DNA of 54,806 nucleotides, from positions 1-54,806 of the forward strand of contig JAMLHA010000018.1 in NCBI GenBank assembly GCA_023957475.1, read 5' to 3'. Source of the stretch: Crocinitomicaceae bacterium (GTDB taxonomy: Bacteria; Bacteroidota; Bacteroidia; Flavobacteriales_D; Crocinitomicaceae). The position numbers and the translations under genes are program-made. The notes beneath the pieces were generated by a model, which was not told the DNA's origin, did not search any database, and worked only from the letters and a program-made list of their open reading frames with translations. This document shows, piece after piece, positions 43,653-51,905 of this stretch; within the stretch, counting starts at the first letter, position 1, and each line of letters begins with the position of its first letter.

Positions 43653-43690
43653 AAAGACCTCGTTTTGTACGGGGTCTTTTTTTTTTTACT
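43653..43690 (+). terminator. Intrinsic terminator after the coiled-coil gene
   Basis: AAAGACCTCGT (43653-43663) pairs with ACGGGGTCTTT (43669-43679), with one T-G wobble, followed by a long T-run. Confidence 0.8.
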
Positions 43691-43748
43691 ACTATGTATT
43701 GATTTTCAATACAAAAAAAATAAAATTTTAATATTTTCAATAAATCGC

Positions 43749-43778
43749 TTGTATTTATAAATCAAATTACTATTTTTG
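43749..43778 (+). promoter_or_regulatory. Promoter of the tRNA-Ser gene
   Basis: TTG at 43749-43751 and TATTTTTG at 43771-43778 are 19 bp apart, 20 bp before the tRNA 5' end. Confidence 0.65.
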
Positions 43779-43798
43779 CCGTCCGTTCATTGAACATT

Positions 43799-43885
<87 letters not shown>

Positions 43886-43918
43886 CAAAATTATTTTTGA
43901 AAAAAAATAAGTTAAAAG

Positions 43919-43949
43919 TTGCAAAATAAATAGATTCAATGTAATTTTG
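43919..43949 (+). promoter_or_regulatory. Promoter upstream of tRNA-Pro
   Basis: TTG at 43919-43921 and TAATTTTG at 43942-43949 are 20 bp apart, in the gap between tRNA-Ser and tRNA-Pro, so the latter has its own promoter. Confidence 0.6.
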
Positions 43950-44022
43950 CACTCGCTTTTGAGAAAACGATCTCAATATGATTGAAATAAAAAGAACTTA
44001 TTGGAAGTCTATTCCAAGGTTT

Positions 44023-44097
44023 CGGGGCGTAGCGTAGTCCGGTCATCGCGCCTGGTTTGGGACCAGGAGGTCGCAGGTTCGAATCCTGCCGCCCCGA
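44023..44097 (+). tRNA. tRNA-Pro (anticodon TGG)
   Basis: The 75-nt gene has acceptor CGGGGCG pairing with CGCCCCG and discriminator A. The anticodon stem CCTGG/CCAGG holds loop TTTGGGA with TGG, and the T-arm contains GGTTCGAATCC. CCA is not encoded. Confidence 0.93.
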
Positions 44098-44100
44098 CTA

Positions 44101-44127
44101 GGGAGATGTTTCGCATCTCCCTTTTTT
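44101..44127 (+). terminator. Terminator after tRNA-Pro
   Basis: GGGAGATG (44101-44108) pairs perfectly with CATCTCCC (44114-44121) across a 5-base loop, followed by TTTTTT. Confidence 0.85.
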
Positions 44128-44150
44128 ATTTTCCTACGTAGTAGGTACAA

Positions 44151-44194
44151 GTTCCGTAGCTTATTTGGATAAATTATCCTTCAAGTGAAAGAGT
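44151..44194 (+). pseudogene. Decayed partial copy of tRNA-Arg
   Basis: GTTCCGTAGCT and, in exact register, TGGATA match the acceptor and D-arm of the intact tRNA-Arg 60 bp downstream (44210). The copy then becomes degenerate near the anticodon (CCTTC-AAG) and has no T-arm or 3' half. It cannot fold as a tRNA. Confidence 0.6.
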
Positions 44195-44209
44195 TGAAAT
44201 AATAAAAAT

Positions 44210-44283
44210 GGTTCCGTAGCTCAGCTGGATAGAGCAACTGCCTTCTAAGCAGTAGGCCACAGGTTCGAATCCTGTCGGAATCA
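44210..44283 (+). tRNA. tRNA-Arg (anticodon TCT)
   Basis: The 74-nt gene has acceptor GGTTCCG pairing with CGGAATC (one G-T wobble) and discriminator A. The anticodon stem CTGCC/AGCAG region carries loop CTTCTAA with TCT, and the T-arm contains GGTTCGAATCC. It reads AGA/AGG. It stands directly before an integrase gene and may be the chromosomal attachment gene. Confidence 0.92.
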
Positions 44284-44288
44284 CTTTT

Positions 44289-44337
44289 ATAGGTTGTAGC
44301 GTGTTTTTTCAAATTGTATCAAACACGCTCAACCTAT
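44289..44337. repeat. Imperfect inverted repeat between tRNA-Arg and integrase
   Basis: The left arm from 44289 (ATAGGTTGTAGCGTGTTT) pairs with AAACACGCTCAACCTAT at 44321-44337, with one mismatch, around a loop of about 14 bp. There is no T-run on either side that would make a typical terminator. The loop and right edge hold an inverted TGATAC core (44316-44321). It could be a tRNA terminator or part of an integrase attachment region. Confidence 0.6.
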
Positions 44338-44409
44338 TGAAAATATTGGTGTGGTTAGGTCGTGAGTACACAATTTTTTTTCCATAAACTTTGAGTGGTT
44401 ACATTGTTT

Positions 44410-44441
44410 TGTGATACAGTTGTGATACTAAAATGTGATAC
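44410..44441 (+). promoter_or_regulatory. Three TGTGATAC direct repeats before the integrase
   Basis: GTGATAC occurs at 44411-44417, 44422-44428 and 44435-44441, with start-to-start spacings of 11 and 13 bp. They end four bases before the integrase ATG at 44445. Closely spaced direct repeats next to an integrase gene are typical of arm-type integrase sites or repressor operators. Which one cannot be told from sequence. Confidence 0.55.
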
Positions 44442-44444
44442 ACC

Positions 44445-45614
44445 ATGATTGTGAAGATCGTGTTTAACCGTCGCAAGCAATTAAATGCTAATGGCGATGG
44501 ATTGATAGAATTTCAAATTTATTTGACCAGGACAAAACGGCCAACGAAGTCAACTGGCATTTATATTGCCCCAGTTCATTGGGATGATTCAAAAAAATGC
44601 ATCAAAAAAACCTTTAAAGATGCTGACAAACTCAATGCGGAACTTCATTTGAAAAAAAATGAGTTAGAAAACTATTACCTAAATGAGTTTTTAAAAACAG
44701 GGTCCAGGGATAGGGTAGAAGTCCGTAAAAAGATTGATTTGTACGATTTCATTGACAACTATGTAATAAAAGTGTCAAATCTTGAATTGTCGGAAGGTAC
44801 TCAAAAAATTTACCGTCGTTTGTCTAAATATTTAAAACAATTTCATCCAAAAGGAATAAATATTGATGAAATAAACGTTGCCTATTGTGAACTATTTAAT
44901 GCATGGCTGGTAAATGAGCGTAAATTGTGCCAAAACACACGACATCAATTAACCACGAAATTAAAACGTTGCATTTCGATTGCTGTAAAATTAGATTATT
45001 TAGAATATGCTCAAAATCCATTTGTAAAAGGCTTTGCTGTTCGTGAAATTCCTACTATCAAAAAAGCGTTGGATTTAACAGAGCTAACTATTTTGGAAAA
45101 CGTGGATTTAATTACACGCCCGGAACTGGTGAAATGCAAGGATCGTTTTTTATTCTGTTGTTATACTGGTTTGAGATATGGAGATTTTAACCGCTTGACA
45201 ATTGACAACTTTGATTTTTTGGAAAATGGAAAAATACGCCTAAAATATGTACCTCATAAAACAATGAAATCAAGTGGAAAATTGATTTCTTGGATTGTTT
45301 CGGATTTTTGGGCTGGAAAAATTGATTCATTAATTCATAAATACCAGGGCGATTTTAGAAGCTTCACCAAAATAACGAATCAAAAACACAATGAGCAGTT
45401 AAAAGAGTTGCAACGATTTGCAGGAATAAAACAACCATTGCATTCGCATTTGGCACGACACACGTGTATTTCTGTTTTGATAAATGATTATGGTTTAAGT
45501 GTGGATAATGTGCAAATGATTGCAGGGCACTCAAAGATTGAAACAACAATGGGGTATTTAAAGAAAACGGAAAAAGATTTGGCGAATGCAGCTAGTAAAG
45601 TGGTGTGGGGATAA
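44445..45614 (+). CDS. Tyrosine-type site-specific integrase
   Basis: This 389-residue recombinase has an N-terminal arm-binding part (about 1-85; RTKRPTKSTGIYI, APVHWDDSKK), a SAM-like core-binding domain (about 100-200) and the catalytic domain. The residues Arg244 (GLRYGD), His335 and Arg338 (HLARHT), His362 (AGHSKIETT) and nucleophile Tyr371 are all present, so it looks active. It follows tRNA-Arg by 161 bp and has repeated sites just upstream. No other mobile cargo gene lies in the next kilobase. Its last 57 bases overlap, on the opposite strand, a truncated M23 peptidase fragment. It is probably the stub of a former genomic island or small integrative element. Confidence 0.92.
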   Translation: MIVKIVFNRRKQLNANGDGLIEFQIYLTRTKRPTKSTGIYIAPVHWDDSKKCIKKTFKDADKLNAELHLKKNELENYYLNEFLKTGSRDRVEVRKKIDLYDFIDNYVIKVSNLELSEGTQKIYRRLSKYLKQFHPKGINIDEINVAYCELFNAWLVNERKLCQNTRHQLTTKLKRCISIAVKLDYLEYAQNPFVKGFAVREIPTIKKALDLTELTILENVDLITRPELVKCKDRFLFCCYTGLRYGDFNRLTIDNFDFLENGKIRLKYVPHKTMKSSGKLISWIVSDFWAGKIDSLIHKYQGDFRSFTKITNQKHNEQLKELQRFAGIKQPLHSHLARHTCISVLINDYGLSVDNVQMIAGHSKIETTMGYLKKTEKDLANAASKVVWG

Positions 45615-45926
45615 AAAAGCCGTACGAAATGCACGGAAGCGAAAATAATCCTCAGGGTTTACCAGTTCGCCATTTTTGCGCAACGTTAAATGTAAATGTG
45701 GACCAGTAGAGTGCCCTGTATTACCGCTGTATGCAATAACCTGTCCTTTTCTAATTTTTTGACCTATTGAAACGACTGATTTTGATAAGTGCGCATATCC
45801 TGTTCTAAAACCTTGTGTATGGTCTATAATTAATTGATTGCCTCCTTGTGTGTTGGAATAAACATTTTTAACCGTTCCGCTTTTAGGGGCTAGAACTGGT
45901 GTGCCTTGTGGAAAATCACAATGCAA
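45558..45926 (-). pseudogene. Truncated M23 (LytM) metallopeptidase fragment
   Basis: The frame from a TTG at 45926 gives HCDFPQGTPVLAPKSGTV and then SGNTGHSTGPHLHLTLRKNG, the second half of an M23 peptidoglycan endopeptidase with the HLH metal motif. The expected signal peptide, N-terminal regions and the first part of the catalytic domain are missing; upstream DNA looks like promoter-like A/T sequence. After NPEDYF the frame runs into the antisense of the integrase C-terminus. The domain itself ends near 45640. Both ends look cut, so this is a remnant. Confidence 0.7.
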
Positions 45927-46046
45927 AAAATATAAGTATTTAATTATTAAATAGTTAAATTGTTTTGTGTTTTAAAAAATAGCCCTTAATTTTGTGACAT
46001 ACTAAAAAATTGAATAGTTCACCATATTATTCTTACCTTTACACCA

Positions 46047-46778
46047 ATGAATAACAATCAAATTATTGTAATTGATGCAGGAAATACTTTTGTGAAAATT
46101 GGTGTTTTTACAAATGGTAAACTCGAAGGTGTGGAGTGTGTTTCATTTGATAATTTTGTTGGTGATGAGAAACTATTGAGCACTTACAATTATTCAAATG
46201 GAATTTTTTCATCTGTGTTGTCTATTGAGCAAAATCAATTGATAAGAGAACGTTTTCCAAAATTTATTCATTTTAATAATCAGTTGCAATTACCAATTCA
46301 GTTGAATTATCATACCCCTGAAACGTTGGGTAATGATAGACTATGTAATGCAATTGCTACATGGAAACTCAATCAAAACAATGATAGTTTATCGGTTGAT
46401 ATTGGTACTTGTATAAAATTTGATTTTGTAGATGCAACTGGTGTATATCAAGGTGGTTCAATTAGTCCTGGTATTCGCCTTAGATACCAATCAATGAATG
46501 ATTATACCGCAAATTTACCGTTACTTAACGAAATGGGTCAAATTAATTTAATTGGAAAATCTACAAAAGATTCTATGCATTCGGGTGTTATAAATGGAAT
46601 AAATGCAGAAATTTTGCGTTTAATTCAAGAATATGAAGAAAAATATAATTCATTAACTATTTTTGTGACTGGTGGAGATGCAAAATACTTTGATATCGCA
46701 ACAAAAAATAACATCTTTGCAAACGAAAATTTAACCTTGTATGGTTTATACGAAACATTTTTACTCAATGCGAAATAA
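46047..46778 (+). CDS. coaX: Type III pantothenate kinase CoaX
   Basis: The enzyme phosphorylates pantothenate with ATP, the first step of CoA synthesis. The 243-residue protein shows the ASKHA-fold motifs: DAGNTFVKIG at 9-18 (the usual first Gly-rich loop with DIGNT replaced by DAGNT), PETLGNDRLCNA near 91 and SVDIGTCIKFDFVD near 119. The region GGSISPGIRLR near 138 also matches. Its end overlaps the outer-membrane protein gene by 11 bp. Confidence 0.92.
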   Translation: MNNNQIIVIDAGNTFVKIGVFTNGKLEGVECVSFDNFVGDEKLLSTYNYSNGIFSSVLSIEQNQLIRERFPKFIHFNNQLQLPIQLNYHTPETLGNDRLCNAIATWKLNQNNDSLSVDIGTCIKFDFVDATGVYQGGSISPGIRLRYQSMNDYTANLPLLNEMGQINLIGKSTKDSMHSGVINGINAEILRLIQEYEEKYNSLTIFVTGGDAKYFDIATKNNIFANENLTLYGLYETFLLNAK

Positions 46779-48117
46779 AATTGCACTAATATTATTTGTC
46801 TGCTTTTCAATAGTGGCAAATGCTCAGTTAAACTCTCCATTCTCATCTTATGGTGTTGGAGAGCGAACGAATTCCCTTCATTCTGTGTTTTCTGGAATGG
46901 GGAATCACCATGTATCTTATGACAACCCATCAGTATTAAATACTTCAAATCCAGCTTCCTATTCATTTGTTCGTTACCAATTCCCAATTTTTTCATTAGG
47001 AATATCCAATCGATTATCTTTTAATAATGATGGTACAACAAAAGAATTCAATAATGCAACAAATATTTCTGAAATAGCATTTGGAATGTCTTTTGCAAAA
47101 CGTTTTGGTTTGGCATTTGGATTTAAACCTATGTATAAAAAGAACTATTCTTTTGCAGAACAATTTCCATTGATGAGTGACTCTGTGCGTTACGAATATG
47201 AAGGAAAAGGTGCTTTAAACAATGCTTTTATTGGTTTTTCTGCTAATATTTTGAATTATGATTCACTGAAATGGTCAATAGGTGGTAATGTGGGTGTTTT
47301 ATTTGGAGGTATTACAGATGAACGAAGAAGCTATATTGTGAATCCTTTAAATATGGCAGGAGGGAATGAAACAAAAAGACAACAAGTAAAATCTTTTCAT
47401 TATGAAATAGGAACATTGGTACAGTACCAATTTAAAAAATACAACAAGTTAACTTTAGGTGCAGTGGTAGAACCTATTCAGAATATTAAATCGGTTTATG
47501 ATAGACAATTGTCTTATTCTGCTTCGGATGTTACAAACCCTAATACCTATTATTTATTAAAAGAAACAGGAGAAATTAAGGGTAAAATAATTTTTGCAAC
47601 TTCTTATACTGTTGGAGCTTCCTATACACGAAATTTTATTGCTCATAAAAAGGATGGAACAGAAAGAAAACCTCAAATTATGTTTTCATTTGGTTATAAT
47701 GGAACAGATTATTCTAAATATAGAGAGATTTACAGTGATACAACCTTCTCTTATGGCTATAAAAATGCATCCAATTATCAATTTGGTGTCCAATTTGTTC
47801 CAGAAACACAAATTGTTGGTAGTGCAATTCCTAAATTGTTTGAACGTTCAAGCTATCGTTTAGGTTTTTATTATTCTACATTGCCTAATTTATATCTTGG
47901 AAGTCAGTTGAAAGAATGGGCTGTGACTTGTGGATTTGGTTTACCGGTGCTTGTTGATAAACGTTTGGATTCTTCTGTTCAATTAGGAATAGGTGTTGGT
48001 AAAAGAGGTGCAATGACTACAGGTTCTCTTAACGAAACATTTGTAACTATAAATATTGGTTTGTTTATTGCTCCAAGTATTAACGATAGATGGTTTATTA
48101 AACGTAAGGTGGATTAA
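46768..48117 (+). CDS. Outer-membrane beta-barrel protein
   Basis: The start at 46768 gives a signal peptide (cleavage near ANAQ, residue 20) and a mature barrel of about 430 residues. It is the SPFSSYGVGE type often found between coaX and lptC in Flavobacteriales. Regular amphipathic strands (RLGFYYSTLPNLYLG, LGAVVEPIQNIKSVYD) support an outer-membrane location. Function is unknown; transport or lipid handling is possible. The gene overlaps coaX by 11 bp and is followed by lptC 4 bp downstream, forming a coaX-OMP-lptC operon. Confidence 0.8.
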   Translation: MRNKIALILFVCFSIVANAQLNSPFSSYGVGERTNSLHSVFSGMGNHHVSYDNPSVLNTSNPASYSFVRYQFPIFSLGISNRLSFNNDGTTKEFNNATNISEIAFGMSFAKRFGLAFGFKPMYKKNYSFAEQFPLMSDSVRYEYEGKGALNNAFIGFSANILNYDSLKWSIGGNVGVLFGGITDERRSYIVNPLNMAGGNETKRQQVKSFHYEIGTLVQYQFKKYNKLTLGAVVEPIQNIKSVYDRQLSYSASDVTNPNTYYLLKETGEIKGKIIFATSYTVGASYTRNFIAHKKDGTERKPQIMFSFGYNGTDYSKYREIYSDTTFSYGYKNASNYQFGVQFVPETQIVGSAIPKLFERSSYRLGFYYSTLPNLYLGSQLKEWAVTCGFGLPVLVDKRLDSSVQLGIGVGKRGAMTTGSLNETFVTINIGLFIAPSINDRWFIKRKVD

Positions 48118-48121
48118 AATT

Positions 48122-48670
48122 ATGAAATTCAATGTCAATTGGTTGCAAATAAGTAGTGTTATTGTACTTTTTGTAACGGCATGCACCAATGATTTGAATA
48201 GTATCAAAAAGATTACTTACGATCCAAAGTCGCCCAACGAAGTATCCATTAATCTCAATATTTATTACGCTGACGAAGGTTATGCCAAGGTGAATATCTT
48301 TGCTGCACATGCAGAAACATACAATTCTCCACACATTACCTATATAAAAGATAGTTTAAAAGTTGATTTTTATGATGATGATGGTACGATTACATCCAGT
48401 TTAACTGCAAAATACGGAGAGGTAAATCACGATACAGGTCAAATGTTTGTCCGTGATTCCGTTAAATTGGTTAATTACTCGGATAAACGTACGATGTACA
48501 CAAGTGTTCTTTATTGGAATCAAACGGATAGTTTAATTTACACTGATCAAAATGTGCGACTTATTTCTCCAAAAGGAAAAGCGTATGGAACAAGTTTTAA
48601 AGCAAAGCAAGATTTTACAAGTTACAAAATAACAAACCCACGAGGAGCTTACGAATTTGACCAAGATTAA
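48122..48670 (+). CDS. lptC: LPS export ABC transporter periplasmic protein LptC
   Basis: The start at 48122 yields a lipoprotein-like N-terminus (VIVLFVTAC, Cys about 19) with the LptC beta-jellyroll behind it. Strands such as YAKVNIFAAHAETY, SLKVDFYDDDGTITSSL and YGEVNHDTGQMFVRDSV match the OstA-like fold (about 40-180 of 182). LptC passes lipopolysaccharide from LptBFG at the inner membrane to LptA. In E. coli LptC has a membrane helix; here a lipid anchor would replace it. Co-transcribed with the OMP gene. Confidence 0.87.
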   Translation: MKFNVNWLQISSVIVLFVTACTNDLNSIKKITYDPKSPNEVSINLNIYYADEGYAKVNIFAAHAETYNSPHITYIKDSLKVDFYDDDGTITSSLTAKYGEVNHDTGQMFVRDSVKLVNYSDKRTMYTSVLYWNQTDSLIYTDQNVRLISPKGKAYGTSFKAKQDFTSYKITNPRGAYEFDQD

Positions 48671-48764
48671 AACTTTTTTGTTGCAATTGAAAAAAATGAT
48701 GTAAAAAAATCAATTTTTTCACTAACTTAGATAGAAAACAGTTCAAAATAATTAAATTTATTAT

Positions 48765-51047
48765 ATGCAACCACAAGACTTTGCGGAACAATTTATTAAT
48801 TACACCAATCAATCCATTTTTCTTACCGGTAAAGCGGGTACAGGAAAAACAACTTTCTTAAAAAATATTGTTCAATCAACTCACAAACAAACAGCTATTG
48901 TTGCTCCTACAGGTATTGCTGCCTTGAATGCTGGAGGAGTCACCATTCATTCATTTTTTCAATTGCCATTTGCAGGATTTATTCCCGATTTCTTGAACGA
49001 TATAACAGTAGATGGAGCTACGAAACTTGAAAGCAAATCTACATTGATGCGTCATTTTCGTCACAATAAAAAACGTCAACAATTGATTCGCTCGTTAGAA
49101 TTACTAATTATTGACGAAGTCAGCATGTTGCGTGCAGATATTTTGGATGCTATCGATTGGGTATTGAGAAATATTCGAAAAATAAATATTCCATTTGGTG
49201 GAGTTCAAATTTTATTTATTGGCGATTTACATCAGTTACCACCTATTGTTAAGCCAGAAGAATGGCGCTATTTAAGTAAATATTACAATGGTGCTTATTT
49301 TTTTAACTCACTGGCATTGCAAGAACAACCCCCTTTGTACATTGAATTAAAGAAGATTTACCGTCAACAAGACGATGAGTTTATTGGTGCTTTAAATAAA
49401 TTAAGAAATAATCAAATGGATGAAGTTGGATTGGCAACAATCAACAAAAAAGTAATTCAAAAATTTAATCCTGCTGATTATGAAGGATATATAACTTTGA
49501 CAACCCACAATCACAAAGCAGATATTATAAATCAACGAGAATTGGATTTGTTGAAACAGAAGTCGTATCGTTTTACAGCAGAAATTACAGGAGATTTTCC
49601 ACAGCATATTTACCCAATTGAACCATCGTTGCAATTAAAGAAAGATGCTCAAGTTATGTTTGTTAAAAACGATGTGTCTTTTGATAAACAATATTACAAT
49701 GGGAAAATGGCGAAAATTATTGAAATCAATGATTTTGATGTAGTTGTTGAGTGTTTGGAAGATAAAAAACGGATAGAAGTTGCCAAACATGAATGGGAAA
49801 ATATTCGGTATAAAACGGATGAAAACACAGGTGAAATCAAAGAAGAAGTGATTGGAACGTTTGTTCAATATCCATTAAAATTAGCTTGGGCAATTACGAT
49901 TCACAAAAGTCAAGGATTAACATTTGAAAAAGCAATTTTAGATGTGGGAGATGTTTTTGCTCCTGGTCAAGCTTATGTTGCACTTTCTCGTTTACGTTCG
50001 TTAAACGGGTTGGTAATGATGAATCCTTTGAGAATTAACGGTATAAACACCGATGAATCTGTTATTCAATATGCACAAAATGAACCAACTATCCATCAGT
50101 TACAAGATTTTCTTCCAAAAGCAATCAAAAATAATTTATACAATCAGCTGATAAAAACCTATGATTGGTTAGAGATGGCTTCTAATTGGGCAAGTTTTGA
50201 GAAAGATTGTTTCTTGCAATCTAAAAAATCATTGAAAGGTGAGTTGTGTAGTTGGGCAAAAGCTCAGAATTTTACCATTCAAAACACATTAGAACCAGCT
50301 AGGAAATTTAGAAATCAGTTAGACAATTTGTTTTTAGATCTTAATTATTCAATGGAAAAAGTTGTGGAGCGAATTCATGCTTCTGTTAATTATTTTTTAC
50401 CCATTCTTGACAATGTCTATTTTTCTTTGGTAAAAAAAATGATAGAAGTTGGTCGTGTTAAAAAAACGAAGGCTTTACTTGAAGAATTACAAGAGCTAGA
50501 AGAAACTCTTTTGGAAGTTATTTTATCACTTAAAAAAACGGTTATTGTTGTTCAATACACTGCTGAAGGTCGAAAAATTGATAAAAACACGTGTTTTGGA
50601 GACGATATTAAAAATTATAGAATAAAAAGAGTAGCCAAAGCAAAACAATCACTCATAAGTAATAATGAATTATTTATAGCATCAAATCAAGATGATGAAG
50701 AGGATAGTATATTTTCCAAAAAAGAAACAAGTAAAAAGAAGTCTGCTTCAATAGAAAAGAAAAAACCCACGTCAGAAATAACCTTGGAATTGTTTGAATC
50801 CGGTCTTTCCATTGAGCAAATTGCAGCACAACGACAGCTAACTTATAATACAATCAATAGCCATTTAGCAGATTTGATTAAAAATGAAAAAATTGTTATA
50901 GAACAAGTTATGGATGCTGAGTTGTTGTCTTATTTGGTACGAACAATCGGGAAACAAAACTTAACCATGTCAGAAATGAAAGAAATGGTGAAAGATGATG
51001 TAACATACGAAGATTTGAAGCTTTATAGAGCTTATAGCTTATTGTGA
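48765..51047 (+). CDS. PIF1-like ATP-dependent DNA helicase with C-terminal HTH
   Basis: This 760-residue superfamily 1B helicase has Walker A GKAGTGKTT at 22-30 and Walker B LLIIDEVSML near 113. Further helicase motifs are GDLHQLPP near 152, IYRQQDDEFI near 199 and AITIHKSQGLTFEKA near 373, followed by ALSRLRSLNGL. After about residue 620 come a charged linker and a helix-turn-helix domain (LFESGLSIEQIAAQRQL, about 675-720), a layout known for Bacteroidota PIF1-like proteins. PIF1 helicases unwind G-quadruplexes and replication barriers 5' to 3'. The stop abuts directly the stop of the convergent J-domain gene, so no terminator lies between. Confidence 0.9.
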   Translation: MQPQDFAEQFINYTNQSIFLTGKAGTGKTTFLKNIVQSTHKQTAIVAPTGIAALNAGGVTIHSFFQLPFAGFIPDFLNDITVDGATKLESKSTLMRHFRHNKKRQQLIRSLELLIIDEVSMLRADILDAIDWVLRNIRKINIPFGGVQILFIGDLHQLPPIVKPEEWRYLSKYYNGAYFFNSLALQEQPPLYIELKKIYRQQDDEFIGALNKLRNNQMDEVGLATINKKVIQKFNPADYEGYITLTTHNHKADIINQRELDLLKQKSYRFTAEITGDFPQHIYPIEPSLQLKKDAQVMFVKNDVSFDKQYYNGKMAKIIEINDFDVVVECLEDKKRIEVAKHEWENIRYKTDENTGEIKEEVIGTFVQYPLKLAWAITIHKSQGLTFEKAILDVGDVFAPGQAYVALSRLRSLNGLVMMNPLRINGINTDESVIQYAQNEPTIHQLQDFLPKAIKNNLYNQLIKTYDWLEMASNWASFEKDCFLQSKKSLKGELCSWAKAQNFTIQNTLEPARKFRNQLDNLFLDLNYSMEKVVERIHASVNYFLPILDNVYFSLVKKMIEVGRVKKTKALLEELQELEETLLEVILSLKKTVIVVQYTAEGRKIDKNTCFGDDIKNYRIKRVAKAKQSLISNNELFIASNQDDEEDSIFSKKETSKKKSASIEKKKPTSEITLELFESGLSIEQIAAQRQLTYNTINSHLADLIKNEKIVIEQVMDAELLSYLVRTIGKQNLTMSEMKEMVKDDVTYEDLKLYRAYSLL

Positions 51048-51905
51048 TTAGAACCAACCAAGTGTAAATAAATGAAGAATTCGGTTATTTGAGAGTAGAT
51101 AAATAATACTAATGGCGGTAGAACAATAAAGACTCAAATAAAAGAAGAAAACATAAGAGTAGGTTCTTCTTTGAAATAGATAAACACCAAATGGAGCCAA
51201 AAAAAATGGAATTAATAGATAGGTATGCGAGCCCAAATCATATTGAGTAGCGTATTCCTCCTTGTCTTTACTGAAAATAAATTTTACTTTTCGATTGTTG
51301 TGAAAGATAAATGATTTGCAAATAATTAATTCAGGTGTAGAATATAGATAACGTGGGATATCATCAAAATAAATAGATTTGCCCGATTCTAAATAATATT
51401 GTCGGACTTCATTTACAGAAGTTAAACCAGACATTGTTATGTAATTAGCTCCATTGATACGATCGTTTTCAAATCGGTAGGGAAGTAGTAATTCTAATAA
51501 CAATACAAAAGTGATAAAAACACCAATGACAGAAGCAATTTTAATTATTTTCCATTTTAATCCACTGGTAAGTTTAGAAAAATAGTGTTCCTTATCCACA
51601 TACTCTTTATAAAGATTTTCTTTGTACTGCTGTTTGGCTCGTTTGATTCGTTCTTCAACTGGTTGGTTACGAGCTGAACTATTACTTCTACTTCTAGTCG
51701 TTGTATGTATAGTTGATTTGTCCAGTTTCTTTTGCCCGCTTAAATACTCATAAGCCTCCAGTATTTCTTGAAATTTTTGTTGATCGCCGCCCATTTTATC
51801 AGGATGGTATTTCATCGCTAAATGACGGTATCTTTTTTTGATTTCTGCCTGAGTTGCAGATTCAGAAAGACCAAGGACGCTATAGTAATGGCTTAAAGTC
51901 TTCAC
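51048..51905 (-). CDS. Membrane-anchored J-domain (DnaJ-like) protein
   Basis: The protein has 285 residues. An N-terminal J domain (about 3-55) shows HPD at 34-36 and the expected helices ([12 protein letters not shown]), so it can stimulate an Hsp70 (DnaK). After a basic linker come three transmembrane segments (about 121-140, 236-253 and 257-276), so the chaperone co-factor acts at the inner membrane. No G/F region or zinc-finger domain is present. The start overlaps the menE gene by 26 bp, which suggests co-translation. Confidence 0.85.
   Translation of the reverse strand: MKTLSHYYSVLGLSESATQAEIKKRYRHLAMKYHPDKMGGDQQKFQEILEAYEYLSGQKKLDKSTIHTTTRSRSNSSARNQPVEERIKRAKQQYKENLYKEYVDKEHYFSKLTSGLKWKIIKIASVIGVFITFVLLLELLLPYRFENDRINGANYITMSGLTSVNEVRQYYLESGKSIYFDDIPRYLYSTPELIICKSFIFHNNRKVKFIFSKDKEEYATQYDLGSHTYLLIPFFLAPFGVYLFQRRTYSYVFFFYLSLYCSTAISIIYLLSNNRILHLFTLGWF

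Noticed and set aside
45600..46046. Second copy of the tRNA-Arg 3' end as an attR site after the integrase
   Set aside because: I looked for the GGTTCGAATCCTGT segment in this stretch and did not see it.
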